The notes: a model not told the origin generated them from the sequence alone. A stretch of 64,000 bases of DNA from Paulownia fortunei (GCA_019321725.1 CM033107.1:15429445-15493444), one strand, 5' to 3'. Positions 20,518-34,510 are shown, counted from the stretch's first letter. Numbers and translations: made by a program.

Positions 20518-23201
20518 TGTGATATCCGAACCTCTCACTACTCACCTGGCCAAATATGATTCATGTATTACATCTTAATTGTGTGTTATTTGTATTTATA
20601 TTGACATCATAAAATTTATTTTATTTTATACGACCTTCTTAATCATTAAATTTAATTTTGAAGCTCTCGCGCAGTATTGATTATCCAATCCCCTAACCTA
20701 AATGGTCAATTCTACATTGGGATAAGAAGAAAAATAGGTATCAATATGATGAATATTACTAGGTTACATGTTATAATTTTTAGAAGTGTTAAAGGTTTTA
20801 CTAGTAAGTTTATACGGTTTAATTTGATTTGATCAAGTTATTTCAAAAGTATATATTTGTAAATTAACATACTTGGGATATTGGACATGATATAATGTGA
20901 TTTAAGTGTCATATTACAAGGTCAATATGTGCATATGATTTTAGAAATGCAAACAAGACAATCATTTAAGAATCGGATGTCAATCGATTTAGAGATCGAA
21001 TGAACGATTAAGAAATTATGGTACAATTTATTATCCGATCGTACGGAAATTAAAATAGGTTGTAAATAGATAAATTAATAATGAAAAACACTATATTACT
21101 GCTGTATAAGGTGTGTGTAACATCAGACTTGAACCACCACTTGACACCTCAAGCCTTGCACCTCAAGCTTTCTTTATTTTTATCCTTGAACCACGACCAA
21201 AAACTATTTTATGAACTATTTCACCTCCAAAACATCCATATTAAATTTTAGAAGTTTCTCCCAAGTGATTCCAAGTAAATAAAAAAGTGATGAAAGCAAA
21301 GGGAAGTAAGGAGGAGCAAGTAGAAACTTAAAATTGTGCATAGGTGAGCTTAACTCATGTTTTGATTTCAATTCCTGAATTATTTGAGGGTTTATGATTT
21401 ATAAAGCTTCTATTATTGTTTATAACTATGTTAGGATGTTATTTATGGTCTTATAATTCACAAAAGAAGAATTTTTGGTTGTAAAATCACAATAGAAATC
21501 ACTAGGGACATAAATTGTATACTTGCTGGTTTTTTTAAGATTTATATATGTATAATAACTTGATTAAAACCTATATATTTCACCATATAGGTATTTATAT
21601 ATGAGTTTAGGTGATGTATATGTATTTGGAGAGGTTATAAATGAAAATATTTAAAGAGACGCTCAAAACTATCATGATAGACCTTACAGTTTTTGTGCTG
21701 TAAAAAGTGGGCTGGTTTTACTGAGGTAAATCAGTGATTTTAGGCAATTATAAAATATTTTTATATTTCTATACATGTCATCTAAGTGTGGTAAAAATTT
21801 GAGATTGATTGGATATGTCTAAGGATATCAAAGTTAGCATACAACTAAATTGGACAAGATGAAAATATGAAAATGTGAATCTGTCCCATTTGATAACTTA
21901 GCATGTTTCAACCTAAACATATTGCTATTGAGTTCTAACAATTAGGTACATGCTATTAGAGTGATGATACTTCAATTACATGATGTTTACATGTATCTAA
22001 GATGAGAGATTAAGGTATTTGAGGGACTATATTGGGTTCTAGTTTATGAAACTTGATTGTTATCTAGATAGCTTGGTGTTTAAGGTCTTAGTATAAGATT
22101 TAGTGCTTTCAACTAGCCAAATTGGGAATGGTGTTTGATGTTGGGTAATATTATAGGCTATTTTACATATAAGGTTGGAGAGGAATACTAAACAAATGTA
22201 GACTAAGCCACCAATCAAGTGAAAAGTAAGTAAAAATTCATTTGCAACTACAATGCATAGGCATAATAAATGTGTGATTTATATGTAATATCATAGATCA
22301 TATGTGCATAGCAGAGAGCACACATTACTCGCATTCATGTCCAATGAGCATACATACATAGGCATTGGCACGTGCATGCATCATATATGAGCATTGTGAT
22401 AAATCTTGTATTACACAGCATAATTCTGAGAAAGAAAAATATTTTGCTGACCACTACTAGTGCATCGAAGCATGCATGGATTTGCATGGTTGTATGCATG
22501 GTTTTACAGGTTCATATGTATGGATTTACATGCTTATGAGTATGCATGGATTTGCATGCTTATATTATTATTGGCCATTGGATTATAGCAATGTGAAGAG
22601 CTCTTTTCCGGTGCAAGGGATAGTAGCATTGGTCAAGGGCCCAAGAAAAAAATATTTTTATGCATGGAATTGCATTGTGAGCATAGCATTTTGAGATGCA
22701 TGACTTGATACTGTAGATTATTCTTTCATATGTATAATGTTTACTTGATGAGCATTAGCTTATATAATTTATGCATTGTTGGTGAGCAGGACAATACTTA
22801 AAGCATTTTTCGTTGGTCGAGCGGCTGTTGGAGCTCCTGCAGGTGTTTATGGGAGTTTGTATATGGATAACAACCTGTTGGGTTATTTTATTGGCTTGTT
22901 ATATTATGAGTTTATTGTATTATATTTTGAGACTGACACTATATTTTGCTTTTAAAACTTTACTCTAAACAAGTATGTAAATATTATGATCGTTGTGGGT
23001 ATTGTGCTTTCATATAAATATTGATCCTGCTATATACAGGACATGTATGAGGAAGTATTTTAAACAAGGTTGTGCATGTAAAAAAAAGTGATTTATCTTT
23101 TCTTAAAGTGTTACACAAAAAAAAATATCGCACGTACATACAAGTTCTATCACATCAAATTATACTTTATATATAGTTGTTGAGTAGTGGTGGGTGTTAC
23201 A
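20518..23201 (+). repeat. Left LTR of Gypsy family B
   Basis: 2684 bp, starting TGTGATATCC and ending GGTGGGTGTTACA. The reverse complements at 30090-33175 and 54329-57374 are the same family (starts TGTAATACTC, shared GGAGCTCCTGCAG-like core near 22830). ORFs called here, such as the Met/Gly-rich one at 22476, are products of the ATGCATGG repeats within it. Confidence 0.85.
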
Positions 23202-23204
23202 GAG

Positions 23205-23220
23205 TGGTATCATAGCCCAG
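23205..23220 (+). other. Primer-binding site of Gypsy family B (tRNA-Met)
   Basis: TGGTATCATAGCCCAG three bases after the LTR end; one or two changes from the usual TGGTATCAGAGCC. It sets the plus orientation. Confidence 0.8.
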
Positions 23221-23360
23221 TTTGAGGTCTTGTAGACTGTCCATGTACACCAATTCAGAACTTGCGGAGCACAGCCACATTAGTAAGTTTTACATGATCA
23301 TATAATGCATTAATTATATTGGCTATATGTTGTCAAACTTGTATAAAATAGCACTGCAAA

Positions 23361-24420
23361 ATGGTGAGAACTCATGGTAAAAGCAGTGGTGGTGCAGAGA
23401 GCAGAGAGATAAGACACCCACCCTGGGTAATGATCGTGATATCATGATTAATCAATTAACAAAGTTGATTAAATAATAGTCTGAACATATTCAATAATTG
23501 ATTCAGCAGAGGGATGATGGTGAGCAGCTGCGGGTGGAGGTAAACAAACAGCGGGAGGAGTATATATATATGGTGGGAGAATGATTTAGGAGACTAGATC
23601 CCCCGACATTTGAGGATACTGTTGATCCTACCGCTATAGAGGACTAGTTGAGGACCCTAGAAAATATGTTCCAGTACAGTAGGGTGCCAGAAGAGTAGAG
23701 GGTAATATGTGCCACTTTCATATTTCCTGATAGTACAGGACATTGGTGGGATATGATCAGCAGCATAGAGGATATTACTACCATGAGTTGGGACAGATTT
23801 AAGGAGTTATTCCAAAATAAATATTTCACGGCCCCAGTTCGCATAATGAAGATGAACGAGTTTATACAGCTGCGATATGGAGCGATGACTATTAGAGAAT
23901 ATATTCATAGATTTTAACAGTTGTCCAAGTTTGCTACGCATATAGTCAGGACTGAAGCATTGAAAGTAGAGAGATTTTTGGAGGGTTTGAGGCCAGAGTT
24001 GTACCAGGATGTGAATATGGTACGTACTCAAGGGGTGATATTTTCACAAGTAGCTGAGAGGGCGCTGGTCGTAGAATAGGCTGAATCGAGAATAGCTCGT
24101 GCATAGGAGGCTCGACAGTAGTTCAGACAGCAGGGACAGAGATAGATTGTGGGGTAAAAAAGGCTAGTCCAAATGCAAAGGCTGGGATTTAAATTTCAAG
24201 AAGAATAAGGCCAACAATAAGAAGTAAAAGTAAGAGGCCATGTGTTAAATGAGGAAAAGCATTGATACCTGAAGATGTGTGTCAGAAATATGGTAATTGA
24301 CATACTGGAGGCTGCTTTATAGATACCAAGACGTACTTTTGATGCAGAATGCTAGGACATATTTCTAAGTTTTGCCCAAGTAAGCAAAATCACACTGGCT
24401 AAAGAAGTGTACCAGCTAGG
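23361..24420 (+). pseudogene. Gypsy family B gag remnant
   Basis: ATG at 23361 (MVRTHGKSSGG) begins a frame that breaks quickly. Recognisable capsid pieces follow in shifting frames (WDMISSIEDI near 23750, FKELFQNKYF near 23800) and, at about 24280-24400, two zinc-knuckle remnants (CQKYGN ... and MLGHISKFCPSKQ). Many stops; inactive. Confidence 0.72.
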
Positions 24421-24429
24421 GTATTCACA

Positions 24430-26460
24430 ATGACTAGGGCGGATACAGAAGCTAATCCATCGATGGTGATAGGTAAACTTTATATTTCTAGTATTCCAAC
24501 ACTTGTGTTATTTAATTCTGGAGCCATGCATTCATTTGCATCCACTGAGTACGTGAAGAGGCTAGGTAGAATACCAGATGTAGCAGAAATCAATTATAGT
24601 GTAACAGCCCCCTTTAGAGATGCTAGACAAATCGATCGAATTTTGAGAGCTTGTGTTATACCTGCTGAAGGTAGAGAATTATATGTTGATTTGATTGTGC
24701 TGAATTAGAATGATAACGATGTCATTTTGGGCATAGATTGGTTGTCAAAGTACGAGGCTACTATCAACTTTAAGGAAAAGACAGTGACATTTCAACTTTC
24801 TGGGAAAGAGTCTTTCATATTTGCTAGCATGTGAAGAATTCATATTCCCTGTGATTTCAGCAGTGAAGGCGCAATTATTACTCGATGCTGGTTGCAAAGG
24901 GTACTTGGTGAGTGTCATGAGTATTGAGGAACAACACCCACCAACTCTTAGTGAAATACCAGTGGTGCGGGAATATACTAAAATATTCCCAAATGGACTT
25001 CCGGGATTGCCACCAAATCACAAAATAGAGTTTATTAATGACATACAACTAGGAACATCTCCAGTTTCTAAAACTCCCTACAGAATGGCTACTTTGGAGT
25101 TGAAAGAATTGAAAGTACAATTATAGGAGTTGTTGGACAAGGGATTCATCAAATCGAGCTTTTTACCTTGGGGAGCGTCGGTTTTGTTATACGTAAAAAT
25201 GATGGCACCATGAGACTGTGCATCGATTATCGAGAGTTGAATAGGGTCACAATTAAGATTAAGTATCCATTACCCAGAATCAATGATTTATTTGACTAAC
25301 TTTAGGGTACTGCAATATTTTTGAAGATTAACTTATGCTCTGGGTACCATCAACTAAAAATAAAAGGAAGAGGATATCTCCAAGATGTCATTTAGTATAA
25401 GATATGGGTACTATGAATTTTTGGTGATTCCGTTCAGATTGACTAATGCTTCAGCAGCATTCATGGATCTGATGAACAGAGTGTTTAAGGAGTTTCTAGA
25501 TAAATTCATTATCGTTTCATCGATGATATTCTAGTTGACTCCAGAACTAAGGAAGAGCATACCACACATTTGAGACAAGTATTGGAGGTCCTGAAAGTGA
25601 AGCAGTTATACGCCAAATTCAAGAAATGCAAGTTTTAGTTGGATCGCGTGGTATTCTTGAGACATGTTATATCTGGAGCGGGAATATCAATAGATCAAAG
25701 TAAAGTTGAAGCTATCAACAACTAGATGCAGCCTACTAATCCTTCGAAGGTGTGCAGTTTTCTAAGTTTAGTTGGATATTATCGGAGATTCGTGGTGGGA
25801 TCCTCCAAGATTGTTATGCCATTAACACAATTAACTAGAAAATGAGTGACATTTAGATGGACAGATATGTATAAGCGAAGCATCCAGGAGCTAAAAAAGA
25901 GGTTGACTTCAACACATATTCTCTCAATTCCATCAGGTACTGGAGGATTCGTAATTTATAGTGACGTGTCGAAGAATGGATTAGGATGTATATTGATGTA
26001 GAATGGTGAAGTAATTGCGTATGCATCCAAAAAACTTAATGAGTATGAAAAAATTATCCCACGCACGACTTGGAACTTGCTGCTGTAGTATTTACGCTTA
26101 AAATATGGAGGCACTATTTATATGATGAATGGTGTGAAATCTATACGGATCACAATAGCCTCAAATACTTCTTCACGCAGAAAGAGTTGAATATGCGACA
26201 ACGAAAATAGCTGGAACTGGTAAAAGATTATGATTGTGTGATCAATTACCGCCCTGGTAAAGCCAATGTTGTAGCTGAGCGTTGAGCCGAAAATCCATAC
26301 AAAGTACAATAGTTATGGCTTTATTCCAGAAATCAGAACTAAATGGGTTGCAGAAAATGAATATAGAGATTTTACAAATATGAGTAATACAGGTAAAGTT
26401 GGCAGCCATAATGCTTCAGCCTACACTAATTGATAAGATCAAATAGGGGCAACAAGATGA
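24430..26460 (+). pseudogene. Gypsy family B pol: protease, reverse transcriptase, RNase H
   Basis: Protease at 24430-24830, with LVLFNSGAMHSFASTEYV where NSG replaces the active DTG/DSG. Reverse transcriptase at 24821-25800, with [27 protein letters not shown] and FIDDILVD at about 25517. RNase H at 25900-26290, with [32 protein letters not shown] and NYRPGKANVVAE. Stops and frameshifts throughout. The frame decays after 26300 and no integrase follows: sequence passes directly into right-LTR sequence at about 26520. Confidence 0.85.
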
Positions 26461-26519
26461 CGAATGATATAGGGGTATGCTGCTTACGTGAAGCAGCAAG
26501 TAGCAAGATGACAAATGAT

Positions 26520-27083
26520 TTTGAAAGAAATATTTTGATACATGGAATTGCATTATGGGCGTAGCATTTTGAGATGCATGACTTGATATTGTGGATTATT
26601 CTTTGACATGCATAATCTTTACTTGTTGAGCATTAGCTCATATAGTTTATGCACTGTAGGTGAGTACGATAATGATTGAAGCATCATTTGTTGGTCGAGT
26701 GGCTGTTGGAGCTCCTGCAGGTGTCTGAGGGAGTGTGTACATGGATGACAACCTATTAGGATATTTTGTTGGCTTGTTATATTCCGAGTTTGTTGTATTA
26801 TATTTTGAGACTGGTACTATATTTTGCTTTTAAAACTTTACTGTAAACAAGTATGTAAATATTATGGTCGTTGTAGGTGTTGTGCTTTTATATAAATATT
26901 GATCCTGCTATATACAGGACATGTATGAGGAAGTATTTTAAACAGGGTTGTGTGTGTAAAAAAAAAAAGTGATTTTTTTTTTCTTAAAGTGTTACAAAAA
27001 ATAAAAATATCACACGTATACGCAAGTTCTATCATGTCAAATTATACTTTATATATAGTTGTTGAGCAGTGGTGGGTGTTACA
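26520..27083 (+). repeat. Truncated right LTR of Gypsy family B
   Basis: Matches about 22640-23201 of the left LTR and ends in the same GGTGGGTGTTACA. The first 2.1 kb of this LTR and the preceding integrase region are deleted. Confidence 0.85.
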
Positions 27084-28610
27084 ATTTCTCTCTATGAAGG
27101 TATGTGAAAATTGCATTTCAATAACTTGTTCAAAAAAATGAATCCACCTTAATAGGTGTAATAGTCTCCAAGGACAAAGAATAAGTTCCTCTAATTATCT
27201 CAATGACAATGAGGACATTTGATTCAATCTAAAGTTTAGTGTACCCAAGGCTTAGTCCAACTTATATGCCTTTAACCACCATGTACATTTCAGCATAGAC
27301 ATTAGTGTTAATGTCCAAAAGTTCAACAAATCTAGATTGAACATTTCCAGCATGATCTCACAAGATACCACCTGCTCTCGCAATACTCGGATTCCCTTTT
27401 AAAGCTCCATCAGTATTGATTTTAATCCATCTCATAATCGATTTCTGCCATTGGACTCTGTTTAGAAGTTGTTTCTTTTGCAGCCATGAATATGTAATTC
27501 CCATAGTTTGAGCAACTAGATGATCTCCTTTCCGATGTTTCACCAAAAGGATCTTCCTTTGAAAAAGTAGTTGAAGTCTAGCAGAAACTCTCCTAATGAT
27601 AGAATTAGCATAGACCCTTTTTTCACTATGCTTTGCATCATTTAGAGCTTCCCAAATATGCCATAGAACAAGCATAGGAATTACGATACGGACATGCCCC
27701 TTACCAACAAAGGGTGATGACAAAATCCAAAAATACAGCATATTATGTATGAATTTGATAATCGAAACCAGAATGCCAAATAAGTTTGCAAAGTAATTCC
27801 AAACTACCCTCAATTTTGCATCACCTTATTCACAGTAAACCATCTGTGGACTAATATCCACAAGAACACCAAAATATTAGAGTTCATCTAAGGAATCCAG
27901 AAGTGCTCAAATAACTTACTAATTGGCTTGGACTGTCTACAAAAATTTTATGTTGATTTGGTTGTAAATTTACCATGATAAGTGGGAGTCCAGATAAATG
28001 TATCACCATCTCTACCTATAGGAATATTTGCTATTTTGGACACCAAATGGAGAGGAAGAGTTGCTGCTAATTTCTCTTTATTCCAAACACCATTAATCCA
28101 ATATGTGCATACCGATTCTTCATAATTAGGAGCAGCATATAAGCTGGAAAGAGCCTAACCATCCATCCTTTTATCATGCCAAAATGAGATCTTTTCACTA
28201 CCCAAATACTAAACACATTCAGCTTGCACCAAAGTCTGCACTTTACACATATGTTTCCATATCAATGAGTCCCCTAGCTGAGGCGTAATTATGCTAGGAT
28301 GAGAGCCTTTACAATATTTACCAGCAAGCAAATGCGCCCATACCTACTCCTGTAAGCTCATAACTCCAAGGCCTCATTCTCCATAATGCTGGCATTTTAT
28401 ACTCCATGAGGTCCAATACATTCGTCTTGTTCCTCCATATGGGCCCCAAAATAAATGAGCTATTAATTTCTCAATTTGATTAATCATGTTAGATGTAGGT
28501 TGGATTAATTGGAGTAGGTATGGCATGGACAACAATACGCTCTTGATCAAAGTAATCCTTGCCCCAAAAGTTAATGACACCATCTCTTAGCCTTGTAGCC
28601 AGTATTGAAT
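27084..28610 (-). pseudogene. LINE ORF2, 3' part: thumb, zinc region, RNase H
   Basis: On the minus strand: LTFGARITLIKSVLLSMPYL and LIAHLFWGPYGG (28374-28583), the usual segment just after the LINE reverse transcriptase; a decayed middle region; then a 151-residue piece (27358-27813) with VLWHIWEALNDAKH and the RNase H start WIKINTDGALKGNPS. RNase H continues in another frame to 27084 and is cut there by Gypsy family B. Confidence 0.82.
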
Positions 28611-29035
28611 TATTGCAATTAATGTGCTGAGAAAGTAGCAAATTTGGAGTCACATCATGCTTACATATTGCAATTAATGTGCAGCAAATTTGGACTCAAG
28701 ATATAATACTTTTGTTGAAAATATTTCAAGTTATATAATTATAGGTTAGGCTAGTAGATATCCATCACTTCTAACTTAATAATGCTTCTAGATTTTCAAA
28801 AACTTTTGTCTTCATTTTGTCAAAATATGGAGAATGCTCATGTCTTTAAATGTGCCAAGAATTACGGCTGTATGAATAAGAAAAAAAGAAGTGAAGCAAT
28901 ACAAAAAAAAAATCACATTTTGCTCTCCATTTTTACTCTATGTTTTAAGCTCAAAACTCATTCTTATATGCTGAAAATTTGCAGCCATTATCCTCTTTAC
29001 TTTCAACATAACAAGCTTCCAAAAATGATCCAACG
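28611..29035 (+). repeat. 5' LTR of the short-LTR Copia element
   Basis: 425 bp, direct repeat of 36276-36712 with scattered differences. The target duplication places its first bases at TATTGCAATTAATG rather than a standard TG start. Confidence 0.88.
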
Positions 29036-29038
29036 AAG

Positions 29039-29050
29039 TGGCATCAGAGA
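29039..29050 (+). other. Primer-binding site of the short-LTR Copia element
   Basis: TGGCATCAGAGA, a two-mismatch form of the TGGTATCAGAGC initiator tRNA-Met site, three bases after the LTR end. Confidence 0.75.
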
Positions 29051-29154
29051 CTAGTTATAAAGGCCAATTTTTTTTTTAGAAAAGATACCAAGAAGGAGGT
29101 GGTGTAAAGAGAATAAGGTGTTGTTGTTAGAGTAAGTTGCAGCAGAAACACTCC

Positions 29155-30084
29155 ATGGCAAACTTGCAGCAGGTTACTCATTCAATTTTTGGGAGAGAAA
29201 ACTATGAATTTTGGTGTAAGAAAATAAAGACATTGCTGGTCTCTTTAGACTTATGGGAGCTTGTACCAAATGGCTATGAAGATGAGGAAGAAGGAGTAGA
29301 TCTCATAATAGCTCAAATAAAGGAGTTGAAGAAAACAAAACAAAAAGATGCCGCAACTTTGTCCAAAATCCAACAAGTATGCAGACTCAATCTTTTCAAG
29401 AATAATGGGAGCTAAAAAATCCAAAGAAGCATAGGACATTCTTCATAAGAATTTGATGGAGATGAGAAGGTAAGAGTTATCAAACTTTAAACTCTTAAAA
29501 GAAAGTTAGAAAATCTAAAAATGAAATAGAAAGAAAACTTGAATAAGTTTCATTCAAAGTTTTTAGAGTCAACTAATCAAATGAAGACTTATGATAAAGA
29601 ACTCTCAAACCAAAGAATGGTTGAAAATCTTTTGATTTGCCTTTCGAAGAGATTTAATTTTATTATGGTTGTTATAGAGCAAACTAAAGATATTTCTCAA
29701 ATAGATATTTATGAGTTGATGGGTGCATTAAAATCTTATAAAGAAAGGTTGGTTAGACAATCTGAAAAATCAATTGAAAATATATTTAAATCAAAAATGA
29801 ATCTAAATGTTAGAAGTCAAGGAGAATCATCAAGTGGTGAACAAAATAGAGGACAATCATTTAGAGGTGGAAGTTTTGGTAGAGGAAGAGCAAGAAACTT
29901 TAAAGGAAGAGGAAGAGGTTTTTATGATAGAAACCAAAATAAAAATGACAATGAAAAGAAGTACACCCATTGTGGAAAAACTAATCACGTGTATAAGGAT
30001 TGTTGGTTCAAAGGCAAACCTAAATGTCACAATCGTAATAAGTTTGGTCATGTCAAAAAAGATTGTTATGTAAATAATCAATCA
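29155..30084 (+). pseudogene. Gag of the short-LTR Copia element
   Basis: The ATG at 29155 (MANLQQVTHSIFGRENYEFW) begins a typical Copia gag: KKIKTLLVSLDLWELV, later MVENLLICLSKRFNFIMVVI and IYELMGALKSYKERL, then a Gly/Arg-rich stretch (SFGRGRARNFKGRGRGF). Two zinc knuckles follow, each missing a cysteine (THCGKTNHVYKDC and CHNRNKFGHVKKDC). Stops and a frameshift near 29415-29539 break it. The true frame is cut at 30089 by a solo LTR; the open frame's last residues (to 30117) are LTR sequence. Confidence 0.87.
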
Positions 30085-30089
30085 CAAAA

Positions 30090-33000
30090 TGTCACAATCT
30101 CCCAACAATATGTATAAATATATATATAAACAACCTGTGCAACATAATTTATGCATGTATACATGTGTATAACTTTTTTTTCTACTCAGTTCAACAAAAC
30201 ATTGATAAAAGTAAAGTGTTTTCATATCCTGACACACTGTATATACATATGTAGTTATTAAACATTAACCAAGTCTATCAAAACCATCGCAAACCTAAAC
30301 TTTCTATTACAAAGGAATTTTGAAAGTGATATACAGGATAAAGTCACTAATATAATACAATAACTGTAAAATAAAAAACACAGCCCACAAAATAGCCCAA
30401 CAGGTCATCATCCAAGTACATTGATCTTTGAAAGCCTGTAGGAGCTCCACTGCTAGCCAGTAAACCAGAGGTCTCAAGTCTCACCATTATTCACCTACAA
30501 TGCATGAACTACATGAGCTAATGCTCAATAAGTAAAAATCATGCATGACAAGAGTATGATATAAAATCTCATGCAACTCAACTCTAAGATATGATGCTAT
30601 AAATGTGTCAAATTGAGTACTCATGAATCAAAGAGTTTTCATTAAAAATCACTTCATTTATTGGGCCCTTAGCCCACCTACTATGCACCGGATAGAGCTC
30701 TAAACAATATCAATAATCACATGGCCATAAACAAATGACTTAGTCCAAGGGCCATCTCATGGGATCACCAAAGGTCCACCCCCTGTCTTCCCCTGTGATC
30801 CTCCAAAAGTCTTCCCACTGACAGAGTCAATAAGGGTACAGTCAAGTGGTCCGCCCTCTCGTGACCACCAGAGGAATACCCCCTGTCCACCCCTGTGATC
30901 CTTCGAGAAGTAACACTCACGGCACCCTAAAATATCATATAATCACGCCTCGCATGCCTCGGTACACTAGTAGTGGCCAACCAAAATATTTTCTTTTTGA
31001 AAACTATGTCTCAAATCATATCGTGCATGCAAAAACCTCCACTATACTCATATGTCGTGCATGCACATGTAAATGCTCATGAATATGTTCAATATGAAAT
31101 GCAAGTCATCTTGCTCTCAACATGTTTCAAGAATCATAAAACTCTCAGTCAAATTTAATATCATCAACACATTAGGTATACATGCTTCAAGACATACTAT
31201 GTTCTTGCATTGTAATTGCAAATGGATCTTTACTTACCTTTCACTTGGTTGGTGGCTTAGTCTAGATTTATTTATTGTTCCTCTCCAATCTTAGATGTAA
31301 AATATCCTGTAATATTACCCAACATCAAGCGCCATTCCCAATTTGGCAAGTTGAAAGGATAAAATATCATACTAAGACCTTAAACACCAAGCTATCTAGG
31401 TAACAATCATGCTTTCACAAACTAGAACCCAATCTAGTCCCTCAAATGCCTTCATTTCTCATCCTAGATATATGTAAACATCATATAATTGAAGCAATAT
31501 AACTCTAATATCATGTACCTAATTGTTACCACTCAATAGCAACATGTCTAGATTGAAATATGCTAAGTTATAAAATGGAGCAGATTCACATTTTCATATT
31601 TTCTTGCTGTCCAATTTAGTTGCATGATAATTTTGACATCCCTAAGCATAGCCAATCACTCCCAAATTTTTACTATACTTAGATAACATGTATATTAATG
31701 TAACCATATCATATAATTGTTAAAAAGTATGGATATAGCTTCCCAAGTTCAGCTCTCTTCACGACATACTGAAATAGATTGTTTTCCTACCGTGACAGTT
31801 TTGCACACTTCATGACATTAATGGTTTTGGCACCCTTAAGTATATTCAATCACTCCAAAATTTTCACCATACTTAGATAACATATATAAGGAGACAACCA
31901 GGTCAAATTAATACCAAAACTACTGGATTTATTGATGTAAAACTAGCACCATTCACATAGGACAGAATCTGAATTTCAAAGAAGATAGTTTTGAGCACCT
32001 CTTTAATTATCACACTATATTACAATTTATAACCTTTCTAAACTTACATGCATCATCTAGACTCATATATAAACACATATATGGTGAAATACACAGGTTT
32101 TTAATCAAGTTATTATACATATATAAAGCATAAATATCAAAAATCAGCAAGTATACAGTTTCTGTCTCTAGTGATTATTATTGTGATTTTGCAACTAAAA
32201 TCCTTCTTTTGTGAACTAAAAGGCCACAAATAGCATCCTAACATGATTATAATCAATAATAGGAGCTTTAAAAATCATAAATCCTCAAACAATTCAATAA
32301 CTTAAATCAAAAACATGAATTGAAGCTCACCTATGCACAGATTTTAGATTCAACTTGCTCCTCCTTACTTCCCTTTGCTTCCTTCACTTTTTTTTTCTTT
32401 ACTTGAAATTACTTGAGAGCAATTTCTAACATTCAATATGAAGGTTTTTGAACTGAAATATCTCAGAAAATAGTTTTTGGTCGTGGCTCAAGGATAGAAA
32501 TGAAGAAAGGTTGAGGTGGAAGCTTGAGATGGCAAAGCTTGAGGTGGCAAGATTGAGGTGTCAAGTTGTGGTTCAAATCTGATATTTTTCACACCTTATA
32601 CAGCCCTAATCTAGTGTTTCTCATTACTTATTTATCTATTTACAACCTATTTTAATTTCCATATGATCGGATAATAATTGTTTGCCCTAATTTCTTAACC
32701 GTTCATTCGGTCTCTAAATCGATTGACACCCGATTCTTAAATGATTGTCTAGTTTTCATTTTCAAAAATCACATGCACATATGAACCTTGTAATATGATA
32801 CTTAAATCATATTATATCATGTCCAATATCTCAAGTATGTTAATCTATGGAGGTATACCTTTAAAACACCCCGATCAATTTGAATTAAATCATATAAGCT
32901 TACTAGTGACATCTTTAACACTTCTAAAATTATAACATACAACCTATGAATATCCATTATATTGATCAATCTATTCTTTATATTATCTAAATATAGAATC

Positions 33001-33175
33001 ACTTAATTAGGTTGTAGGATCTCAACCATTAACATCAAGTGATAGCATTGGAGGCATAATGATTAAGAATGCTATAAAAGATGCAATGTAGATGTTAATA
33101 TAAATTAGCATATAAGTAGCATGTAGTGCATCAATCATATTGGCCAAGTGAGTAGTGTAAGGCTTGAGTATTACA
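30090..33175 (-). repeat. Solo LTR of Gypsy family B (3.1 kb)
   Basis: On the minus strand it starts TGTAATACTCAAGCC and ends GGGAGATTGTGACA. It is flanked by CAAAA on both sides (30085-30089 and 33176-33180). No internal region is present, so it is a solo LTR left by LTR-LTR recombination. It sits between gag and protease of the Copia element. ORFs called within it are chance. Confidence 0.92.
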
Positions 33176-33180
33176 CAAAA

Positions 33181-34510
33181 TCAACAACAAGCTAACTTTT
33201 TGGAAGAGAAAGAAGGTGGAGAAAATATGTTTTATGCTTGTCAAGCAGCCACTGAAAGAAAGAATGATGTTTGGTATTGATAGTGGTTGTAGTAACCATA
33301 TGACGAGTGATAAATCAATTTTCTTGAGCATAGATACCTGTGTAAATTCTCAAGTGAAAATGGGGAATGGTGCTCTTGTCATGGCACAAGGAAAAGGAAC
33401 AATTTGTGTTGAAACAAAGAAGGGAACTAATTACATTCGTGATGTGCTTTTTGTGCTGGAGTTGGAAAAAAAATTGTTGAGTGTTGGGCAGCTTGCACAA
33501 CATGGTTATGCAATCTATTTTAAAGGAAATAATTGCATCATTCTTCATAAAAATTAACCAAAGCATATTTTGGCAAGAATTCAAATAGAAAAAAAATCAA
33601 TTTCCCACTCACTTTCAAATATGTTGAAAAAGTGGCAATGAAGGCTCAAGTGATGGATGATTCATGGTTATGGCATTGGAGACTTGGTTACTTGAATTTC
33701 CAAAAGTCTTAAGCTACTTAAACACAAAAATATGGTGCATGGACTCCCTAAATTGAAGAAATGCGTCATGTTTGTGAAGGATGTGCCATTGGAAAGCACC
33801 ATCGACAATCTTTTCCTAAAGAAGTTGCTTGGAGAGTAAAGCAACCACTAGAGCTTGTGCACTCGGATGTGTGTGGATCTATGTCTCTACTTTCTCATGA
33901 CAAAACATGTACTTCATTCTCTTTATTGATTATTTTACTAGTATGACATAAGTTTATTTCATTAAGCAAAAATCTGAAGTCTTTGGTATTTTTCAAAAGT
34001 TCAAAAGTCTTGTTGAAAATCAAAATGGCTATTCCATTAAAGTTCTTAGAAGTGATAATGGGAAAGAATATACTTCTAATGAGTTCAACAAGTTTTGTGA
34101 AGAATAAGGGATTGAAAGACACCTCACAATTAGATATACTCCATAACAAAATAGAGTATCGGAGAGAAAAAAATCAAACAGTAATGGAGATGGCAAAATC
34201 AATATTGCATGCCAAAGGATTGCCTAGAAGTTTTTAGGCAGAGGCAGTTTATATGGTTGTTTATTTATTGAATAGATGTCCAACCAAAGCCATGATGGAT
34301 AGAACACCTCTTGAAACATGGAGTGCTATAAAACCTTCAGTGAAGCACTTAAGAATTTTTGGATCAGTTTGCTATGCTCAAATTCTGAAAGATAAGAGGC
34401 AAAAATTGGATGCAACAAGAGAGAAATGCATTTTGTTGGCTATAGTAGTAAGTCGAATGGTTATCGCCTCTACAACTTGAAAAATAAAAGTATAATAAGC
34501 ACCTAGGATG
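33181..34510 (+). pseudogene. Protease and integrase of the short-LTR Copia element
   Basis: The protease region has GIDSGCSNHMTSDKSIF (DSG active site) at about 33275 and DVLFVLELEKKLLSVGQLAQ. The pre-integrase part shows WLWHWRLGYLNF near 33670 and the CEGCAIGKHHRQSFP zinc remnant at 33770. The integrase core has LVHSDVCGSMS at about 33860, then a frame change, [14 protein letters not shown], and VYLLNRCPTKAMMDRTPLE at 34256. Frames are broken at several places. Confidence 0.86.

Larger units (their letters stand above)
20518..27083 (+). mobile_element. Ty3/Gypsy element, family B, with internal deletion
   Basis: Left LTR 20518-23201, primer site, gag, protease, reverse transcriptase and RNase H, then a truncated right LTR ending at 27083. 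Flanks read ATTTG (20513-20517) and ATTTC (27084-27088), a target duplication with one mismatch, inside the LINE RNase H. Integrase and most of the right LTR are missing. Long LTRs, a tRNA-Met primer site and chromovirus-like pol wording suggest the Tekay/Del group, but the diagnostic integrase end is gone. Confidence 0.85.

Noticed and set aside
22476..22694. 72-residue ORF rich in Met, Gly and His
   Set aside because: Generated by degenerate ATGCATGGATTTGCATGG repeats inside the Gypsy family B LTR; no homologous frame in the related solo LTRs.
29807..30073. Glu-rich 88-residue ORF overlapping gag
   Set aside because: Plus-two shadow of the Gly/Arg-rich gag segment; the gag frame has zinc-knuckle remnants and family wording.
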